A stretch of DNA of 64,000 nt from Paenibacillus timonensis (lineage in GTDB: Bacteria > Bacillota > Bacilli > Paenibacillales > Paenibacillaceae). Each line of letters starts with the position of its first letter. The stretch's first letter is position 1. The notes below the pieces were generated by a model. The model saw only the letters and a list, made by a program, of their open reading frames with translations, was not told the origin of the DNA and ran no database searches. The DNA is taken from positions 36,181 through 100,180 of the forward strand of contig NZ_JAKSXN010000010.1 in the NCBI RefSeq assembly GCF_022427145.1, written 5' to 3'. The position numbers and the translations under genes were made by a program. Below, piece by piece: positions 61,229-64,000 of this stretch.

Positions 61229-61411
61229 TTATTTGAATTCGTTTCGGGTTTCGTTGTAAACGACGGTGACGCCCAGGGAAAGATACGTTTCTTCCTTATA
61301 GCGGCATTGCGGACAGGTCTTCAAAGAACGATCGGCGTCCCGTTCGGATACCAGCGGCTGGCTGCAATTGGGGCAGCGGCTTTCGAACAGTTTCTTCAAA
61401 GCGGCTCGCAA
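61229..61411 (-). CDS. Small zinc-ribbon protein, 60 residues
   Basis: A 60-residue protein with two CxxC knuckles (CPNC at about 13-16 and CPQC at about 33-36), the layout of a rubredoxin-like zinc ribbon. The start is TTG at 61411 with AAAGGTGATG upstream. It lies on the opposite strand inside the cst-type cluster, between the rhodaneses and the exporter. Function unknown. Confidence 0.6.
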   Translation of the reverse strand: MRAALKKLFESRCPNCSQPLVSERDADRSLKTCPQCRYKEETYLSLGVTVVYNETRNEFK

Positions 61412-61532
61412 GGATCATCACCTTTTTCTGATAAGTTTACTTGGTATTTATTATAACGGTTACTCGCCCGGAAGTACAGAGGAACGATGGGAGAACGGCA
61501 CGGGGGCTATTAGACGGGAGTCGAGTGGGAGC

Positions 61533-62321
61533 ATGGATATTTTGCTGTTTGCGGTGATGTTTGTTTTGGGGCTGGTGGGGTCCTTTTTCTCCGGACTATT
61601 CGGAATCGGCGGAGCGATTATCAATTATCCGCTGCTCCTGTTCGTTCCTGCGGCGCTGGGGGCGGCCCATTTCAGCGGTCAGGAGGTTTCCTCGATCAGC
61701 ATGTTCCAGGTATTGTTCGCTTCCTTGTCCGGTGTGTTGGCCTTCCGTCGGAGAACCACGCAAACCGGCGGCATCCATCAGGGGCTCGTCTGGTATATGG
61801 GGGGCAGCACCTTGGTCGGCAGCCTGCTCGGCGGGCTGGTCTCCGGCTATCTGGCGGGCGAGGTCATCAACCTCGTATACGGCATTCTCGCGACCGTTGC
61901 CGTCGTGCTGATGCTGATCCCGAACCGCGCGGCGCCGGAAACCGGGGGGGAGGCGATCTCCTTCAACCGAATGGTTGCGATGGCGGCGGCGTTTGTGATT
62001 GGTCTCGTTTCCGGAGTTGTTGGTGCCGGAGGGGCCTTTATGCTGATCCCCGTGATGTTGACGATTCTGAAAATCCGGCCTCGTACCGCGATCGCCTCAT
62101 CGCTCGCCATCGTCTTGTTCTCCGCCATCGGAGGCGTGGTCGGTAAAGTGGCAACGATGCCGATCCCCTTGGAGCCGGTGCTGTACACCGTTCTTGGCAG
62201 TTTGGCCGGAGCCCCGCTAGGCGCCCGAATCGGAGCCAGAATCAGCGTAAAATATCTCCGCTACGGATTGGTGGCGATCATCGCCTTCACCGCCGTGAAG
62301 ATTTGGTGGTCGCTTCTTTGA
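61533..62321 (+). CDS. TauE/SafE-family sulfite/sulfonate exporter-type permease
   Basis: A 262-residue membrane protein with about eight helices and the duplicated TauE motifs (FGIGGAIINYPLLL and VGAGGAFMLIPVML). Such permeases export sulfite or related oxyanions; in cst operons they remove sulfite or thiosulfate made from persulfide. The ATG at 61533 is preferred to the longer frame, which runs over the opposite-strand zinc-ribbon gene. Ribosome binding sites nearby (GGGAG) are imperfectly spaced. Confidence 0.85.
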   Translation: MDILLFAVMFVLGLVGSFFSGLFGIGGAIINYPLLLFVPAALGAAHFSGQEVSSISMFQVLFASLSGVLAFRRRTTQTGGIHQGLVWYMGGSTLVGSLLGGLVSGYLAGEVINLVYGILATVAVVLMLIPNRAAPETGGEAISFNRMVAMAAAFVIGLVSGVVGAGGAFMLIPVMLTILKIRPRTAIASSLAIVLFSAIGGVVGKVATMPIPLEPVLYTVLGSLAGAPLGARIGARISVKYLRYGLVAIIAFTAVKIWWSLL

Positions 62322-62444
62322 GGATTAGGCCCGCGATCGTTGGTGCGATTGCGGGCCTTCTCCGTGGTGATGAAACTTTCGGACTAGAGTGAACGTTAAA
62401 TGTACAGCAAGTTATATTAGAGAGCAAGGGGAGAGACCATCATC

Positions 62445-63587
62445 ATGCCAACGCCTACATTACCCAGCCGCTCGTCGGTGAAGAGGGGAACGGGTGCCAA
62501 GAAACGCACGTCCGTCAAGAAACGGCGGAAGCGCGGATTTTTCTTTCTGTTTTCCCGGTTTTTGATTACGATGATGCTGATCGGGACGGCAGCCTTGATC
62601 TGGCTGTTCTTCACCCCGTCCGGCAACAATATGCGATATTTGATGGCCGACACGCTGATTACGACGCAACATCGCCATTGGGCGAAATATATCATCGGGC
62701 AAGCGGAGCTGGACAAGCGGGTAGCCGCTTATCAGGCGCGGTTCGAGCAGATGGGAACGGAGAAGGACACCCATACGATCGATTTATCGAATACAGATAA
62801 GGAAGATACCCAGGTGGAGAAGCCGCTTATCGAAATCGAAGAGGTTTCGGGCAATGGCTACCACGGGTACGTGATGACCGTCAACGATCCGACCAAAATC
62901 CGTTTGGGCGTACCGGCGAAACGAGGCAAAGGGGAGAAGGTGTCCAGCATGGTGGAGCGGACCGGAGCTCTGGCCGGCGTCAACGGCGGCGGATTTGCCG
63001 ATCCGAACTGGAAAGGCAACGGCTTCAAGCCGATCGGGGTCGTCATTTCGCAAGGGAAGCTGTACTACAACGGTATCAGCTCGGGAGCGGCGACGCAAAT
63101 CGTTGGGCTGGACAAGCAAGGCAAGATGATTGCCGGCAAATACACGCTCGAGGAACTGGACAAGCTGGGCATCCAGGAGGCGGTGACGTTTCAGCCGAGA
63201 ATTATCGTGAACGGCAAAGGGCAGATCCGCAGTCAAAAAGAAGGCTGGGGCATCGCGCCACGGACGGCCATGGGGCAGCGTGAAGACGGCGCCATCCTGT
63301 TCGTCGTCATCGACGGACGCCAGCCGGGCTACAGCATCGGCGCCAGCCTGTACGATGTCCAGCAGATCATGCTGGAGCACGGCGCGGTGATCGCCGCCAA
63401 TCTGGACGGCGGGTCGTCTACCGTATTGGTGAAGGAAGGCGGCGATATCGTCAACAAGCCTTCGTCCGAATACGGAGAGCGTTATTTGCCGACGGCTTTT
63501 CTCGTCTTTGATGATCCGTCCAAAGTAAACATCCCGAACATTTGGGAAGGACTCCGCCCGCAGGATATCGATCCGGGGAAAAAGTGA
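62445..63587 (+). CDS. Phosphodiester glycosidase (NAGPA-domain) protein
   Basis: A 380-residue protein. Residues 1-35 are Lys/Arg-rich, followed by one membrane helix (about 40-60); the extracytoplasmic part has a NAGPA domain (about 155-370) with GVNGGGFAD, GIAPRTAMGQ and ANLDGGSSTVLV. NAGPA-domain enzymes remove GlcNAc phosphodiesters in animals; in bacteria they act on cell-wall or exopolysaccharide glycans. The ATG at 62445 follows GGGGAGAGACC. It is alone and upstream of a c-di-GMP riboswitch. Confidence 0.88.
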   Translation: MPTPTLPSRSSVKRGTGAKKRTSVKKRRKRGFFFLFSRFLITMMLIGTAALIWLFFTPSGNNMRYLMADTLITTQHRHWAKYIIGQAELDKRVAAYQARFEQMGTEKDTHTIDLSNTDKEDTQVEKPLIEIEEVSGNGYHGYVMTVNDPTKIRLGVPAKRGKGEKVSSMVERTGALAGVNGGGFADPNWKGNGFKPIGVVISQGKLYYNGISSGAATQIVGLDKQGKMIAGKYTLEELDKLGIQEAVTFQPRIIVNGKGQIRSQKEGWGIAPRTAMGQREDGAILFVVIDGRQPGYSIGASLYDVQQIMLEHGAVIAANLDGGSSTVLVKEGGDIVNKPSSEYGERYLPTAFLVFDDPSKVNIPNIWEGLRPQDIDPGKK

Positions 63588-63726
63588 TATAGGTCATTTG
63601 GATTATGTACATTTTGTTACAAAGAGGACTTTCAGACTAGGTTTTTATTAAAAACCAGGATGAAAGTCTTCATTTCTTATTTGACCCTGTCGAAATAGAT
63701 ATTGGATACTTAATTGCATATTCTCA

Positions 63727-63810
63727 TGGAAAAAGGCAAACTTGCCGAAAGGCAAGGACGCAAAGCTATAGGGACTAAAATTCTAGGATCATGTCAGCCA
63801 GCTCCCCGGA
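63727..63810 (+). promoter_or_regulatory. c-di-GMP-I (GEMM) riboswitch
   Basis: The aptamer begins GGAAAAAGGCAAACTTGCCG with the tetraloop GAAA (CCGAAAGG), then GGACGCAAAGCTATAGGG and ends TGTCAGCCAGCTCCCC, the core of the GEMM-I motif with conserved ACGCAAAGC and GTCAGCC. It is followed by an intrinsic terminator. The regulated gene lies beyond the window edge. Confidence 0.95.
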
Positions 63811-63821
63811 CGGTTATATAT

Positions 63822-63857
63822 ACAGACCCACCCGGCATAGGGGAAGTCTGTTTTTTT
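63822..63857 (+). terminator. Expression-platform terminator of the c-di-GMP riboswitch
   Basis: ACAGAC...GTCTGT hairpin, with inner CCC/GGGG pairing, followed by TTTTTTT. No gene start is visible in the remaining 140 bp (63858-64000), only short open frames. Confidence 0.88.
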
Positions 63858-64000
63858 GTCGATTCCATGAAAGAAAATGTATATTAAACCATGATCTAAC
63901 AGTCTGTTCCCCGATACGAGATCTTCCCAAGCATGCTCATGACGATAAGGCTATCGACATCCTGAAGGTATTAATGACAACTTGCGGCCTTGAAGCATGT

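Overview
The window is chromosomal DNA from a spore-forming Gram-positive bacterium of the Paenibacillus type. Evidence for this is a complete gerA-gerB-gerC germinant-receptor operon, spore-coat and exosporium-type proteins, a caa3-type oxidase whose subunit II is a lipoprotein fused to cytochrome c, many lipobox proteins, AGGAGG-type ribosome binding sites, frequent GTG/TTG starts and moderately high GC. Species assignment is not possible from sequence reading alone.

Layout. 0-10 kb: a B12-riboswitch-controlled gene cut by the window edge (probably a B12-independent ribonucleotide reductase), a thiamine-binding-type protein, tRNA-Thr(CGT), an HD hydrolase, a decayed azoreductase, two spore-surface proteins, an SDR enzyme divergent from an AraC regulator, and the ger operon. 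10-25 kb: the most interesting region, a flavin-based extracellular electron transfer (FLEET-type) locus. It contains EetA (NusG domain II), EetB (Gx/S-component), two dedicated ECF ATPases and an EcfT/FmnA-type subunit, which together make a complete candidate flavin exporter. It also contains a UbiA prenyltransferase (DmkA-type), a polyprenyl synthase (DmkB-type) with a small HepS-like partner, an NDH-2 with a membrane C-terminal extension, and a PplA-type lipoprotein with two FMN-binding domains. A U32 peptidase-family protein, a class III aminotransferase and an MFS transporter are interspersed. The eetA and pplA promoters each carry an FNR-type palindrome centred about 41.5 bp upstream of the inferred start, so the two arms of the locus look like one anaerobic regulon. 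The flavin transferase ApbE/FmnB is not in the window.

25-42 kb: an HD-GYP protein, a membrane histidine kinase, RidA, a TspO-like protein, an SNF2 helicase with an extremely GC-rich partner, zinc-ribbon protein, guanine-riboswitch-controlled xpt-pbuX, a glycolipid glycosyltransferase and a second methionine aminopeptidase. 42-49 kb: the caa3 oxidase cluster ctaC-D-E-F-G plus a DUF420 protein. 49-56 kb: a YtrA-type GntR/ABC module, a NatA/NatB-type ABC pair, and a two-component system with an overlapping lipoprotein gene. 56-64 kb: an SgrR-like regulator with an alpha/beta hydrolase and an HXXEE protein; a CstR-type persulfide-response operon (regulator, two rhodaneses, then a TauE/SafE exporter); a phosphodiester glycosidase; and a c-di-GMP-I riboswitch controlling a gene beyond the right edge.

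Intergenic regions carry several families of dispersed short-motif arrays. Three different motif families (two copies, two copies and one copy) share the same architecture: about 25-bp units repeated at about 51-53 bp intervals. Two of the families have two direct and two inverted units in elements of about 185-192 bp. This shared architecture does not match a repeat class I can name and is the best candidate here for undescribed structure. All assignments come from reading the sequence and from family knowledge; no searches were run.
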